From Marinisporobacter sp. (GTDB lineage Bacteria > Bacillota > Clostridia > Peptostreptococcales > Thermotaleaceae): a stretch of DNA of 64,000 nucleotides. The stretch is taken from NCBI GenBank assembly GCA_025210525.1, contig JAOARP010000029.1, forward strand, positions 1-64,000. Direction: 5' to 3'. The notes under the pieces were generated by a model. The model made no database searches. It worked only from the letters and a program-made list of their open reading frames with translations, and was not told the origin of the DNA. Shown here one piece after another: positions 37,770 to 46,380 of this stretch; positions within the stretch are counted from its first letter, which is position 1; the number at the start of each line of letters is the position of its first letter. The position numbers and the translations under genes are program-made.

Positions 37770-38048
37770 ATTAAAACCCGTAAGACCATTCGGTCTTACT
37801 TGAACAAGTCCATGTCTAAACATGTGGTTAGCCCCATATTATCTTTTGAGGCATCAGCTCTTTGTTCAATAAGTTCTGCTGCAGTATGTCCATGAATAAG
37901 CTTGTTTTGCACCGTTGTAAAGAAAGCCTTGGCTTCTTCCGATCTGGAATTGTAATAGATTGAAAGTGCATATATATCTGTGATTTTCTTATAGAATTTC
38001 TTTTCAGAGGCTCTAATATCTCTAATACGTTCCAGTAATTCATCGATT
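37770..38048 (-). pseudogene. RhuM-family gene fragment
   Basis: A minus-strand frame without a start reads ELLERIRDIRASEKKFYKKI, then TDIYALSIYYNSRSEEAKAF and HGHTAAELIEQRADASKDNM. This is the C-terminal half of a RhuM/virulence-type protein (the TVQNKLIHGHTAAELI pattern is diagnostic). It ends in a stop after a short shifted tail, where a perfect 8-bp hairpin (GTAAGACC/GGTCTTAC) lies at about 37780. The N-terminal half is absent. A 71-codon frame in another phase is a shadow. Confidence 0.7.
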
Positions 38049-38253
38049 TATGTTTTTAATTATCATTTTAATTTTACCATCATTAGAAATTCCTTAGCCA
38101 CATAAACCTCTTTTGAGATCTATGCTTTTTCTAAAATTCTATAAATGCATCACATTTTCCTATTATTAACATATATTACTTTTTCTCATATTGATACCAA
38201 CTAAATCTAACTATATCACAATTAATGAAGTCTTTTAATTATAATTACAAAAG

Positions 38254-38400
38254 AAGAGGATGCCTAGCATCCTCTTCCTATCGCAGATAATTTTTATTTT
38301 TTTGTCTTAAACTTTCTATTTTAAGTAGTCCCCTCCAAGGCATTCTTTTCGCCATATAGATCACCAGACATCTAGCAACATTTTTCCATATCTGTAGTTA
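38254..38400 (+). repeat. Dispersed repeat element, copy B
   Basis: Hairpin AAGAGGATG ... CATCCTCTT (38254-38276), then the GTCCCCTCCAAGG block near 38328-38340 and the CATATAGATCACCAGAC segment. Same order and spacing as copy A at 3627. Confidence 0.65.
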
Positions 38401-38438
38401 CTTTATTCATTTTGAAAAGTTTCACGGCTTAAATTATA

Positions 38439-38865
38439 TCAATTGATTTTTTTCTTTATTCTCTCTATTTCTTTTTCACTTAGTTCCGTAACCTCTGATA
38501 TAAAAGCTACATCCATACCTTTATTTAATAAATTAATAACTATTGTTTCTTTTTCGTCTTCCCATAGATGAAACTTAGAATAAAACTTATTTAATTCTAA
38601 ATATCTAAAATCTAATATATTGATTGTTATTACCTTTGATAAATCTCGATAATCTTCTCCTTTATTTATTCCTTCATTAAATAGTCTTCTCCAATAGAAC
38701 AAAGTCCTCTTTTCCATATTTCTCTGATTTGTTAATTGTACTTCTATATTTATTTGAGTCCCATCCTCTGTTTTTGCTCGTACATCTAAAATAGCTGTCT
38801 TATCTTCTACCATTTCTTTATTTAATTCTTTATTATCTAATATTTCTAATGTTACTAATCTATCC
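38439..38865 (-). pseudogene. Truncated Rpn-family nuclease gene
   Basis: The frame opens without a start (LVTLEILDNKELNKEMVEDK) and contains AILDVRAKTEDGTQINIEVQ, the E-x-Q nuclease motif, and KRTLFYWRRLF. After SKFHLWEDE it jumps directly to the C-terminal helix NLLNKGMDVAFISEV, so the middle is deleted. It abuts the Wadjet fragments. Confidence 0.75.
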
Positions 38866-38995
38866 TATATTCAGTTGAACTTTTTCTATAATATTTCCTT
38901 CCTCAAATTTCTTCCAATGGATAATGATATAGGTTTTGTCCATTAAATTAGTACAATGCTCATGAATTTCTTCCTTTGACTGATAATCATATTCA
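38860..38995 (-). pseudogene. Probable JetD N-terminal fragment (Wadjet)
   Basis: A frame with no start reads EYDYQSKEEIHEHCTNLMDK, then IHWKKFEEGNIIEKVQLN, then a stop. This is the pattern of the N-terminal part of JetD, the Wadjet topoisomerase-VI-like nuclease. It directly follows the JetC-like fragment in the usual gene order. Confidence 0.45.
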
Positions 38996-39605
38996 TTAAA
39001 ATAGCTGGGAATATTTTTCTCTGTGAAAAGCCTCCACCCATGTAAAATTTTCTTCTTTTATAGCCACTAGGGTTGACTTCATAAATGGAGAAATACTTTC
39101 AATCTTTTGTGGTGGTGCTGCAAGAATAATCTGCAAATTAAGCTTATTTAAAAATTGCATCATACTTTCTATTCTGTTGTCATCCATTTTTTCCAAAGCC
39201 TCATCAAGTAATATAGTCCCTAATGAATCATTCATCTGAGTACTACTATAAAGATGCACAAAAAAAACCTACGATCGCTACATAATATGGTGTCTGGGTT
39301 TCTCCTCCACTTTTTTCCCTGCATACCTTAGAAAAGGATGAGGTGTTCCCATCATCATGAATTATTTTTATATCATAATCCATATAGGTTCTATAGTCTG
39401 TATATTTTTCTAAAGCTCCTTGAGATTGTTCATCATCAATAACAATTCGTTCAAAAAGTTCTGTCATGATTTCCCGATCGATCCCAAAGGAAGTATGATA
39501 ACTTACTATTTTATAAAGGATAAATATAACGTCTGCATATATTTCTTTTTGGGGTGATGCAAGTATACTAAAAAATTTATCTGGTATTACCTCAAATAGT
39601 CTCAA
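38996..39605 (-). pseudogene. JetC-like SMC ATPase C-terminal fragment, frameshifted
   Basis: Two overlapping frames (39246-39605 and 38996-39259) together give the C-terminal head of a JetC/SbcC-type protein: KVCREKSGGETQTPYYVAIV (signature motif), then after a one-base shift near 39250, LGTILLDEALEKMDDNRIES (Walker B) and IILAAPPQKIES. Upstream coiled-coil and Walker A regions are missing. It is the remnant of a Wadjet anti-plasmid system. Confidence 0.7.
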
Positions 39606-39840
39606 TCATCATCCACTGCTCTATATAAACAATTGACAAGTTCATTTTCCATCATTCTAACATATTTTTTATAATTTTTGTAACAATCTATATTTTATGA
39701 TTAACATCAATTATACCATGCTATCAATCCTTGATTTTCTTTACTATAAACAAATTTTTAAACACATAGTCATTATTCTTTTGTTTTATAATGAAAACAC
39801 CCTCAAATCAACTGTTCAAGGGGTCCCCTCCAAGGTGTTC
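39606..39840. other. Short gap with possible further JetC remnant and repeat copy C
   Basis: The first 50 bases encode, on the minus strand, MENELVNCLYRAVDDD and a stop, which may continue the JetC remnant. Positions 39800-39840 carry the GGGGTCCCCTCCAAGG block of the dispersed repeat (copy C), here without the terminator hairpin. Confidence 0.4.
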
Positions 39841-40242
39841 CTACTCGAAAGTAGACCAGGGTACATTTAGTGCCATAAACCGCGTACCAAATCCTTTTCC
39901 CCATCTTCCTTTTCTAATAACTTTCCAACTCCCAATAGGGGACGGAGTACTTACCTTTCCACTGGCAATCCTGTATTTTCGCACAATTTCATTATGATCT
40001 AAATCAATCAATTCTAATCTTTTCTCATTGATATCTATAAGTATCCAAAGGTTTTTGTAGTTAGGATTTTCTTTTATCTTTTTTTCTTCCCATATTACAT
40101 AGTCATTTTTCTTATATATTTTTGCAAGTGCACTTAATTTCACCTTATTTCCTGTATATTGAAAAAAGCTACCTGAATAAAGCAGTATGCTCATACATAT
40201 GCTACAAATAATTGTCCATAATAACCACTTTTTCAACATCAT
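39841..40242 (-). pseudogene. Truncated L,D-transpeptidase (YkuD) gene
   Basis: The frame has an N-terminal membrane segment (LWTIICSICMSILLYSG) and the first half of a YkuD domain (LIDINEKRLELIDLDHNEIV, SPIGSWKVIRKGRWG, FGTRFMALNVPWSTF). A stop follows directly. The catalytic His-Gly-Cys-x-Arg region is missing. In a neighbouring frame the sequence continues GTPWRGPLEQ before a stop, within repeat copy C. The protein should be inactive. Confidence 0.7.
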
Positions 40243-40318
40243 CCCTCCCCTGCATAATTCATTATATGCAGAAGAAAGGATTGTCTATTCCTCCTCGAAT
40301 AAGTACCTTCATCATTTA

Positions 40319-40388
40319 GTTTTTGCTTTTGAGTAGTATGAATGATCCCTTATTACCTAGATCTAACCTTTCGACCATGCACAAGCCT
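40319..40388 (-). repeat. Single copy of the 44.4-kb array unit
   Basis: The minus strand contains GCATGGTCGAAAGGTTAGAT and CTAGGTAATAAGGGATC, nearly identical to one unit of the tandem array at 44377-44800. The flanking TTTTGAGTAGT also occurs beside that array (44309-44319). Confidence 0.7.
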
Positions 40389-40392
40389 GCTT

Positions 40393-40998
40393 TTATTTCC
40401 TTAAAATATAATCAATAAATCCTTGTTTAATAAGTTTTCCTTCGTATATTCGCTCTAGTACTCGCACTTCTTTATATAACAAATTCATATCTTCAAAGTA
40501 TTTATCAGCTTCTGTGTGTCTAAAATATGAGTGTATAACCGGTTCATCATCCATCTGTTCATATTCATTATCACCTAAGCAAGGTCCCTGTCCACATCTA
40601 AAATCATCTATTGATAAAAAGTTTACAAACATTAGACCATTTGGTTTTAATACTCTTTTCATCTCCATTATACACTTCTTAATATCAACTTTTCTCATGT
40701 GGAATATTGAATTATACGAGTAAACATTACCAAAACTCTCATCTTGAAATGGCAATAATCTCATATCGCCAAATTGAATCCCTAGTGATTGATTCTGAGA
40801 TTTGCTATATTCCTGAGCAAGCGCTATTTGTTTTTCATTTAATTCAATCCCTGTAGTTTTATATCCATACTCCGCAAATAAACTTAATGGAGGGCACTCT
40901 CCTCCAGCACCACAATCTAAAACGCTCTTTTCTTCACACTCTTCATTACATACCTTTAGAAATCTATATAAAGGTATTTGTTTAAAAATGTTCTTCAT
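40393..40998 (-). CDS. Class I SAM-dependent methyltransferase
   Basis: A 201-residue protein with motif I VLDCGAGGECPPLSLF, the acidic motif II GYKTTGIELNE and MRLLPFQDESFGNVYSYNSI. These define a Rossmann methyltransferase of the Methyltransf_11 type. GAGGAGC precedes the ATG. The substrate is unknown. It is a single gene within the graveyard region, and its own frame is intact. Confidence 0.88.
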   Translation of the reverse strand: MKNIFKQIPLYRFLKVCNEECEEKSVLDCGAGGECPPLSLFAEYGYKTTGIELNEKQIALAQEYSKSQNQSLGIQFGDMRLLPFQDESFGNVYSYNSIFHMRKVDIKKCIMEMKRVLKPNGLMFVNFLSIDDFRCGQGPCLGDNEYEQMDDEPVIHSYFRHTEADKYFEDMNLLYKEVRVLERIYEGKLIKQGFIDYILRK

Positions 40999-41072
40999 GT
41001 TATAGCTCCTCTCATTTTTTCACACTATATACTATTATTTTTTCTACCTTCTAAAATACTTACGTTATAAAT

Positions 41073-41690
41073 TTATTGATTAACTTCTATGTAAATGTGA
41101 TTAAAAATAGGTAATCCAGTATCCCATAGTGTTAAAAAATAGTCTTCTTTCAAAGTTCTATTTCCAGGAAGCTTTCCATTTTCATCATATTTTTTCTTAG
41201 AATCATAAAAATATAATTCTTTCTTATCACTTTCATATCCAACTAATGTCATATAGTGTTGCCATCTATAGCTTTGACCAATTAGAACTATAATAGGTTC
41301 TCCTTTTGCTAATCTTCTTTTTAAAGTTTCTAAATTTCCCTTAAATAATTTTGATTTTAATTTCTTTGACTCAAGATAAGCTAATATTCCTTTAGGGAAA
41401 ACATAACCTGAAAAAGGAATTTTAAAAGGTATTTCTTCATATACCTCAGAACCCTTAGCTTCTACTCCAAAATTACGTAAAATAAATGCAGTAGTATATG
41501 CTGCACATTTATTAGGTGGTTGTATCTCAAATTTATTTGTTTTTGATATGATAAAACTTTTAGGCTGAATAACTGCTAAAATATCTTTTTCTGGAAACGG
41601 ATAAATAAGGTAACTGCTACATCCTAAAATACAAAATAAAAGAGCTACTATGAGAATTATTTTCCTTCTAAAAAAAATGTTTTTATGCAT
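41073..41690 (-). CDS. C39-like cysteine peptidase, lipoprotein
   Basis: A 205-residue protein. A lipoprotein-type signal ends LLFCILGCSS. The peptidase_C39_2 core has the likely Cys in PPNKCAAYTTAF (about residue 62), His in RWQHYMTLVGY and Asp in LYFYDS. It should act outside the cell on peptides or an unknown protein. A truncated paralogue interrupted by an IS982 remnant is at 13471-13781. Confidence 0.8.
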   Translation of the reverse strand: MHKNIFFRRKIILIVALLFCILGCSSYLIYPFPEKDILAVIQPKSFIISKTNKFEIQPPNKCAAYTTAFILRNFGVEAKGSEVYEEIPFKIPFSGYVFPKGILAYLESKKLKSKLFKGNLETLKRRLAKGEPIIVLIGQSYRWQHYMTLVGYESDKKELYFYDSKKKYDENGKLPGNRTLKEDYFLTLWDTGLPIFNHIYIEVNQ

Positions 41691-41732
41691 TACTACCTCC
41701 TATGTTGTAGAGCAATCTCTTTCTTTTTTATT

Positions 41733-41890
41733 GAAGGATGTTCTCTAGCTCTTTCAAATCATTCCACTCATAACCAACTTCCTTCAATTCTTTTCCCCCT
41801 ATTTCAATATTTCTTCTCTTCACTATTTTTTCACCTGTTTTTTCGTAAAACCTACATAACCTATTTTCTTCTAATTCCCATATAATTAAG
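41733..41890 (-). pseudogene. GNAT C-terminal fragment
   Basis: The frame reads IIWELEENRLCRFYEKTGEK, then IEIGGKELKEVGYEWNDL: the acetyl-CoA-side end of a GNAT protein. The matching N-terminal part (MSIRKATIDDAPQIAYVNVE) is at 42560-42716 on the same strand. The gene at 41891-42436 separates them, so one acetyltransferase gene appears to have been split by an insertion. Confidence 0.6.
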
Positions 41891-42436
41891 TTAATTATTA
41901 TCATATTTTTTACTCGTACCAACAAATAATTGATTAAAAGCTAAGAATAAACAACCCATTGTAATAGCACCTATCAACCAAAGATATTTAAACCATCCAA
42001 CAGTCTTTAAGACTAAGTCATCATTTTTGTAAATCTTATTTCCGCTTACATAATACTCTCCTATTTCGTATTTAGATTCAAAGCTACGATTGAAATTATC
42101 TACTATTTCTTTGCTTAATCTTTTTCCATCTGTATTATAAGTTGCTAGCTCATCTCTTCTGTAAAAATAAACTCTAATAATATCGTCTTCTACTTCAAAT
42201 TCATAGGAACCTGTTGCAACCGGAATCTTATTAAAATCATCCACTATTTTACCATCTGCGATTTTCAAAATTGATTGACTTGTTCCAGCATATAATTCAT
42301 TATCATAAAAATCGATGCCATAAATCGACATTGCCATGACAGTTATATAATCATCTGATCCCTTAACCTCCGTAACAAAATTATAAACAATCATTGACAC
42401 AACAGCCAACCAAATCATAAATATTTTTTTACCCAT
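41891..42436 (-). CDS. Hypothetical membrane-anchored protein
   Basis: A 181-residue protein with hydrophobic segments at each end (FMIWLAVVSMIVYNFV and YLWLIGAITMGCLFLAF). Between them is a beta-rich domain of propeller-like repeats (YGIDFYDNELYAGTSQSILK; YYVSGNKIYKNDDLVLK). No family is recognised. It sits between the two halves of a broken GNAT gene. Confidence 0.55.
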   Translation of the reverse strand: MGKKIFMIWLAVVSMIVYNFVTEVKGSDDYITVMAMSIYGIDFYDNELYAGTSQSILKIADGKIVDDFNKIPVATGSYEFEVEDDIIRVYFYRRDELATYNTDGKRLSKEIVDNFNRSFESKYEIGEYYVSGNKIYKNDDLVLKTVGWFKYLWLIGAITMGCLFLAFNQLFVGTSKKYDNN

Positions 42437-42511
42437 TTTCTCTAAACTCCTTTTTCTCTATAGTACTTTTACAAATAATCATTTTAGTATTTTAAAATTT
42501 TTCAAGTGCCT

Positions 42512-42716
42512 CCATATGTTTTGGCGGTAAACTATATTTCTATTGGAGTTAGCATGGATTATGAGTAAAAGGGAAATAATGATTCTTCTATTTTTTCTTT
42601 CCTTTTTTGAAGAAATTTATCTGGCACAATCCCTTTGTATGTAGTTAACCACGTTTCAACATTCACATATGCTATCTGTGGTGCATCATCTATAGTAGCC
42701 TTTCTTATACTCATAT
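42512..42716 (-). pseudogene. XRE 3' fragment fused to a GNAT N-terminal fragment
   Basis: Positions 42512-42573 repeat, on the plus strand, the end of the XRE gene (GGTAAACTATATTT ... GGTAAAAG). From 42560 to 42716 the minus strand encodes MSIRKATIDDAPQIAYVNVE and TWLTTYKGIVPDKFL, the start of a GNAT gene. The two fragments are joined tail to tail. From 42717 to 42792 the only feature is a short coding-like stretch (YENKPVEYCDAKKHYISLKN) with no start. Confidence 0.55.
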
Positions 42717-42792
42717 CTATGCCTCCGTTTTTTAATGATATATAATGTTTTTTTGCATCACAATATTCTACAGGTTTATTTTCATAGTGATT

Positions 42793-42970
42793 GACCCCTT
42801 TCTAGTAGCCCTGCATTTTCATCATGCCATTTAAACGAATATCTCCCACTATAAATAAAACCTTTTATTAATTCATTTTTACAATAAGGGCACTCTAACT
42901 TCATATTACGCTCCCCTGCCATCGTCTTTTCTCGAGATTATTGAAGATTTATATTGACATTCTTTGCATT
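42793..42970 (-). pseudogene. Degraded copy of the zinc-ribbon gene start
   Basis: It repeats 20390-20545, the N-terminal half of the DUF6487 gene and its upstream region, with several changes. The second half with the CxxC knuckle is missing. Positions 42971-43113 hold AT-rich sequence without a gene. Confidence 0.6.
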
Positions 42971-43113
42971 ACCATTATTCTATACACTTCTTTGACTTGA
43001 TTATACACTTGTCTATCACATAGTTGCTTAAGAAAAAAGGAAAAAAAACAAATATCGTGCTGTACTAAAGTCTATTACTTTACTACATAATATAAGAAAA
43101 ATATTCAATATCT

Positions 43114-43578
43114 TTATATAAACATTTTAACAAATTCTATAGGATGTTGAATAATTTGTGATGTTTGCTCTATAGAATAACCTTCATTAAGATAACGCTT
43201 TGCTATAACCCCCATAGATTCTCCTATCTCAATAATGTGATAATCTGGGTCATAAATACGAATAACACGTTGTTGCCACCCATGTTTTTTGGGTCCATGA
43301 ACATATTCAATATTCTTATAGCTCTCCAATCTTTGTATAAATGCATCAAAATCATCTACTTCAAAATACAATTCCATATTATTTGACTTTTCTACAACAG
43401 AGCTAACTGGTAAATCTGTAAGCCATGCAAAATCCTCTTGTATTGCAAATCCACCGCTGAACGTTACATTTCTTCCTAAATCAAGAACTACTTTCTGATT
43501 AAAAAGTTCTTGATAGAATTGTTTAGAAACATTAACATTCTTAACAGCTAATAGTGCCAGTTTAAATTCCATATCCAT
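43114..43578 (-). CDS. VOC (glyoxalase / bleomycin-resistance) family protein
   Basis: A 154-residue protein with a VOC fold: LALLAVKNVNVSKQFYQELF, ELYFEVDDFDAFIQRLE, HGPKKHGWQQRVIRIYDPD with HIIEIGE. A helix-rich tail of 25 residues follows. A GGAGGGATGGATATG start region is present. It is intact, although a fragment of its start is also found at 20548-20610. The substrate is unknown. Confidence 0.85.
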   Translation of the reverse strand: MDMEFKLALLAVKNVNVSKQFYQELFNQKVVLDLGRNVTFSGGFAIQEDFAWLTDLPVSSVVEKSNNMELYFEVDDFDAFIQRLESYKNIEYVHGPKKHGWQQRVIRIYDPDYHIIEIGESMGVIAKRYLNEGYSIEQTSQIIQHPIEFVKMFI

Positions 43579-43689
43579 CCCTCCAAGTTTTATTAATCTT
43601 CAATTTACAATTGTATTTTTTTAAAAGTTTTCTACATTGCTACGTACTATAAGAAGAATATGTCTTACTTTGATTCCTAAATTATTCTC

Positions 43690-44075
43690 ATCATCTTACA
43701 TAAGCGCTACAGTATTTTTCATTGCAATATATCCAAATGGAACATACATAAATAATAGTGATAAACGTTGCCAAATACCTTCATTAGCTATAATAGTATA
43801 CTGTAGTTGAGATTTATCTGTCATAATAAATAATACAAAAAAAATGAGGAAAGAACAAACGATATTAAACAAACAATAGTAGTTCTTACATCTTTTATCT
43901 TAAATGAGAAAATACTTAGAAATAAAGGCACAAACAAAAATTGCTATACTTAACAACTTTGAAACTAAAAAATAATATTGATATAAATTAAAAGAAGTGA
44001 TTATCAATATTATGCCTAATATACTCATAACCATTTTCTTATGATTATACCCTTTGTAAAAATTAGCCCATATAT
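43690..44075 (-). pseudogene. Degraded DUF998 gene copy
   Basis: It repeats stretches of the DUF998 gene (24638-25282) with internal deletions and frameshifts. The C-terminal end, the middle and the first loop remain recognisable in order. Confidence 0.75.
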
Positions 44076-44078
44076 ATA

Positions 44079-44310
44079 GTGTCTAAAAAGTTCTGAAGAG
44101 GATTACCATTACCCATTTAATTATATGTAAAAATAGGCTGAAAGATTGCTTAGCTATTTTTGAATATGCTTTATAATAAATTTTACCAATATGTACTGTC
44201 AAAATATTTTGGGCTGTCATCCTCTTCTATAAAAAGGAGTGGATTTTTTATGTTAAGAGATAGAAATGAATGATGTGAAGAAATATTATGGGGAAAGACT
44301 AATATTGGTT
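44079..44310 (+). pseudogene. Orphan copy of the ABC-F leader and gene start
   Basis: It repeats 25618-25832. The attenuator hairpin (near 44131-44165), the long-range pairing arms and the AAAGGAG site are kept. The start ATG is followed by a one-base insertion (TTAAGAGATAG), which shifts the frame. Homology ends at 44308. The leader peptide region is absent. Confidence 0.75.
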
Positions 44311-44331
44311 TTGAGTAGTAGGAATATGCAT

Positions 44332-44358
44332 AAAAAAAGTCCTTGATAATTCAAGAAC
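44332..44358 (-). terminator. Terminator of the tandem-array RNA
   Basis: On the minus strand AGTTCTTGA pairs with TCAAGGACT and is followed by TTTTTTT. It ends the transcript that would run through the array. Confidence 0.8.
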
Positions 44359-44376
44359 TTTTTGTTTGTATAAATA

Positions 44377-44800
44377 TCAAAATCGAGCACATAATGATCT
44401 ACCTTGCACCACCATAGATCCCTTATTACCTAGATCTGATCTTTCGACCAAACCCAAGCAGTTCACAACCCATGATGATGGTTTGTTCGACCATACATAA
44501 TACCTTAACAGCTGTATAAAATCTTTCGACCCCATACAACCATTAGTCCTAAGACCTGCGGCACTATGCATGATCTTCGCTCGACCCTATATGATAAGTT
44601 GGGATCTTATTACAATCAAATGAATTCGACTGTAATAAAACCTTTCCTAACCATATAAGATCTTCTCTCCGACTGCATACGAACCTGCCAAGACCCGTAT
44701 ACAATCTTTGACCGACCTATATATACCCCTGACAAGAGCACATATAAATCTTGGCTCAACCATTATATACCCGATGTTATTATATTAACCAATTAAAAAA
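44377..44800 (-). ncRNA. Tandem array of about nine ~43-nt units, candidate structured RNA
   Basis: Reading the minus strand, units of 42-46 bases follow each other. Each carries a version of GGTCGAAAGAT, flanked by short sequences that pair with each other but differ between units (for example TTATTACA/TGTAATAA and TGTAT/ATACA). Several units also share a linker like GGTCTTGGCAGG. The pairing is kept while the bases change, which argues for RNA structure. A TATAAT box near 44770 and a terminator at 44332 bracket it. A 64-codon frame in this stretch is not a convincing gene. Confidence 0.6.
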
Positions 44801-44994
44801 TAATATATTCCGGAAATTTATAATAAAATAGCAAAATAAATAACATTTATTTATATAACCCAAGTCATAGATTTAACCTAAGATCTAATAATCCAACTGT
44901 TACAGCAAAATTATGAGTCCTCTTCCCTAATAAAACTATTTATTTTCGCTTACAATGGTGCAAAAATAGAATTTTAATAATAAATTTTAAAAAT
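44801..44994. other. Intergenic region upstream of the array
   Basis: About 190 bases of AT-rich sequence with a TTCCGGAA palindrome at about 44809-44816. Possible promoter area for the array. No gene is seen. Confidence 0.4.
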
Positions 44995-45024
44995 AAGACT
45001 AAGGCTATAATGAGCCTTAGTCTT
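44995..45024 (-). terminator. Terminator after the BrnQ-type gene
   Basis: A perfect 11-bp stem (AAGACTAAGGC/GCCTTAGTCTT) followed by ATTTTT on the minus strand. Confidence 0.88.
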
Positions 45025-45046
45025 TCAAAATTATATCATCAATAAT

Positions 45047-46363
45047 CTATCCTATCATTTCATTACTAACTTCTTTGCAATCTTTGTCAGTCAACTTGTA
45101 AATGCCCCACCCAACAAAGAATCCCATGATTGATGGAATAATCCACTCAAATCCAAGTGCATATAGTGGCAATGAAGATACTATACTATCTACAATACCA
45201 ATTTGAATCCCTAATACACTAAGCCCCTTCATAGCACTAATAGCCAAAGCAAATAAGACTGTATAGCGATATGCCCCTACATTTGGAACATATTTTTTTA
45301 ACAACCCTAAGAAAGTAAGCACTATAGCTGGAGGATATACCGTGAAAAAGATTGGTCCTGCAAAACTAATGATATTATCTACACCAATTGCACCAATAAC
45401 TACACCGACAATGCATGTTATTGCAGCCATCACTTTATATGAAATTTTGTTTTTTGTAAGACTACTTACAAAGTCTGAAACAGCTGCTGTAAGACCAATT
45501 GCTGTTGATAAACAGGCAAGTGATACAGCAATAGAAAGTCCAATAGTACCAATGTTTCCAAGGCTACGATTTACAAGTCCATTCAACAAATCTGTTCGTG
45601 CAACATCTGTTGGAAAGAGATTTCCAGCATGCGCACCTAGGTACAGTAGCCCACCGTATACAAGCACAAACCCTACCCCAGCAACAATGGAAGCATTCAA
45701 TGTCATTTTCTTTCTATCCACTTCTTCCGTATAGCCTTTTGCTACAATAGCTGATATAAAAATAGGAGCACAAAGTAGACCTGTTAGCAAATCACCTGAG
45801 AAATAAAGTTCGATGAATGATGCCGAAAACGGATTTGGAACCTGAGATGGCGATGGTATTGCAAGAGGTGAAATAACTGCCTTTATCCCGATCATTAAAA
45901 GAATAATCATCAAGCCAGGTGTCAAAATCTTACCTACTTTGTCAACAAAGTTTGTCTTATCATTTGCAAAGTAATAAGTCAGAGCAAAGAACACAACCAC
46001 AGTAGCCTGAATTGGAATACTTGGAAATAATGGCATAACACCCATTTCGTGAGTTGTGGCTGCTGTTCTAGGAATATTAGCAAGAACACCAACGCCAATC
46101 ATGACAAAAAGATTGAAAGCGACATAAAACCATTTGCCAATTGGCTTTGAAAGTTCCTCAAACGACCCCTTTGCATTGGATACAGCTACAATTGCCAAAA
46201 TAGGAAGAATTATAGCCGCCAGTAGTAACGCAGCAAATGCAAAGCCCCAGCTTGATCCTGACATAAAACCTATAGCTGGAGGGAAAATCATGTTTCCTGC
46301 CCCAAAAAATACTGCAAAAAGTGCAAACCCAACAACCAAACTATCTTTATAGAACTTATTCAT
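45047..46363 (-). CDS. brnQ: BrnQ-type branched-chain amino acid transporter (LIVCS family)
   Basis: A 438-residue membrane protein with 12 hydrophobic segments. The opening FALFAVFFGAGNMIFPPAIG is the family hallmark. It also has YTEEVDRKKM and the SFAGPIFFTVYPPAIVLTFL segment. Members import leucine, isoleucine or valine with sodium or protons. It follows a peptidase C26-type gene by 17 bases, and the pair is driven by a sigma-54 promoter, so it may carry the product or substrate of that hydrolase. Confidence 0.92.
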   Translation of the reverse strand: MNKFYKDSLVVGFALFAVFFGAGNMIFPPAIGFMSGSSWGFAFAALLLAAIILPILAIVAVSNAKGSFEELSKPIGKWFYVAFNLFVMIGVGVLANIPRTAATTHEMGVMPLFPSIPIQATVVVFFALTYYFANDKTNFVDKVGKILTPGLMIILLMIGIKAVISPLAIPSPSQVPNPFSASFIELYFSGDLLTGLLCAPIFISAIVAKGYTEEVDRKKMTLNASIVAGVGFVLVYGGLLYLGAHAGNLFPTDVARTDLLNGLVNRSLGNIGTIGLSIAVSLACLSTAIGLTAAVSDFVSSLTKNKISYKVMAAITCIVGVVIGAIGVDNIISFAGPIFFTVYPPAIVLTFLGLLKKYVPNVGAYRYTVLFALAISAMKGLSVLGIQIGIVDSIVSSLPLYALGFEWIIPSIMGFFVGWGIYKLTDKDCKEVSNEMIG

Positions 46364-46380
46364 AGGGACCTCCTCCTTTT

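Noticed and set aside
37828-38043. 71-codon open frame on the minus strand
   Set aside because: The neighbouring frame encodes recognisable RhuM protein, so this frame is a shadow of a pseudogene.
44377-44571. 64-codon open frame on the minus strand inside the array
   Set aside because: It has no ribosome site, no family resemblance, and its sequence is explained by the tandem hairpin units.
44377-44800. CRISPR array
   Set aside because: The units are degenerate along their whole length. There is no constant repeat with unique spacers, and no cas genes are in the window.
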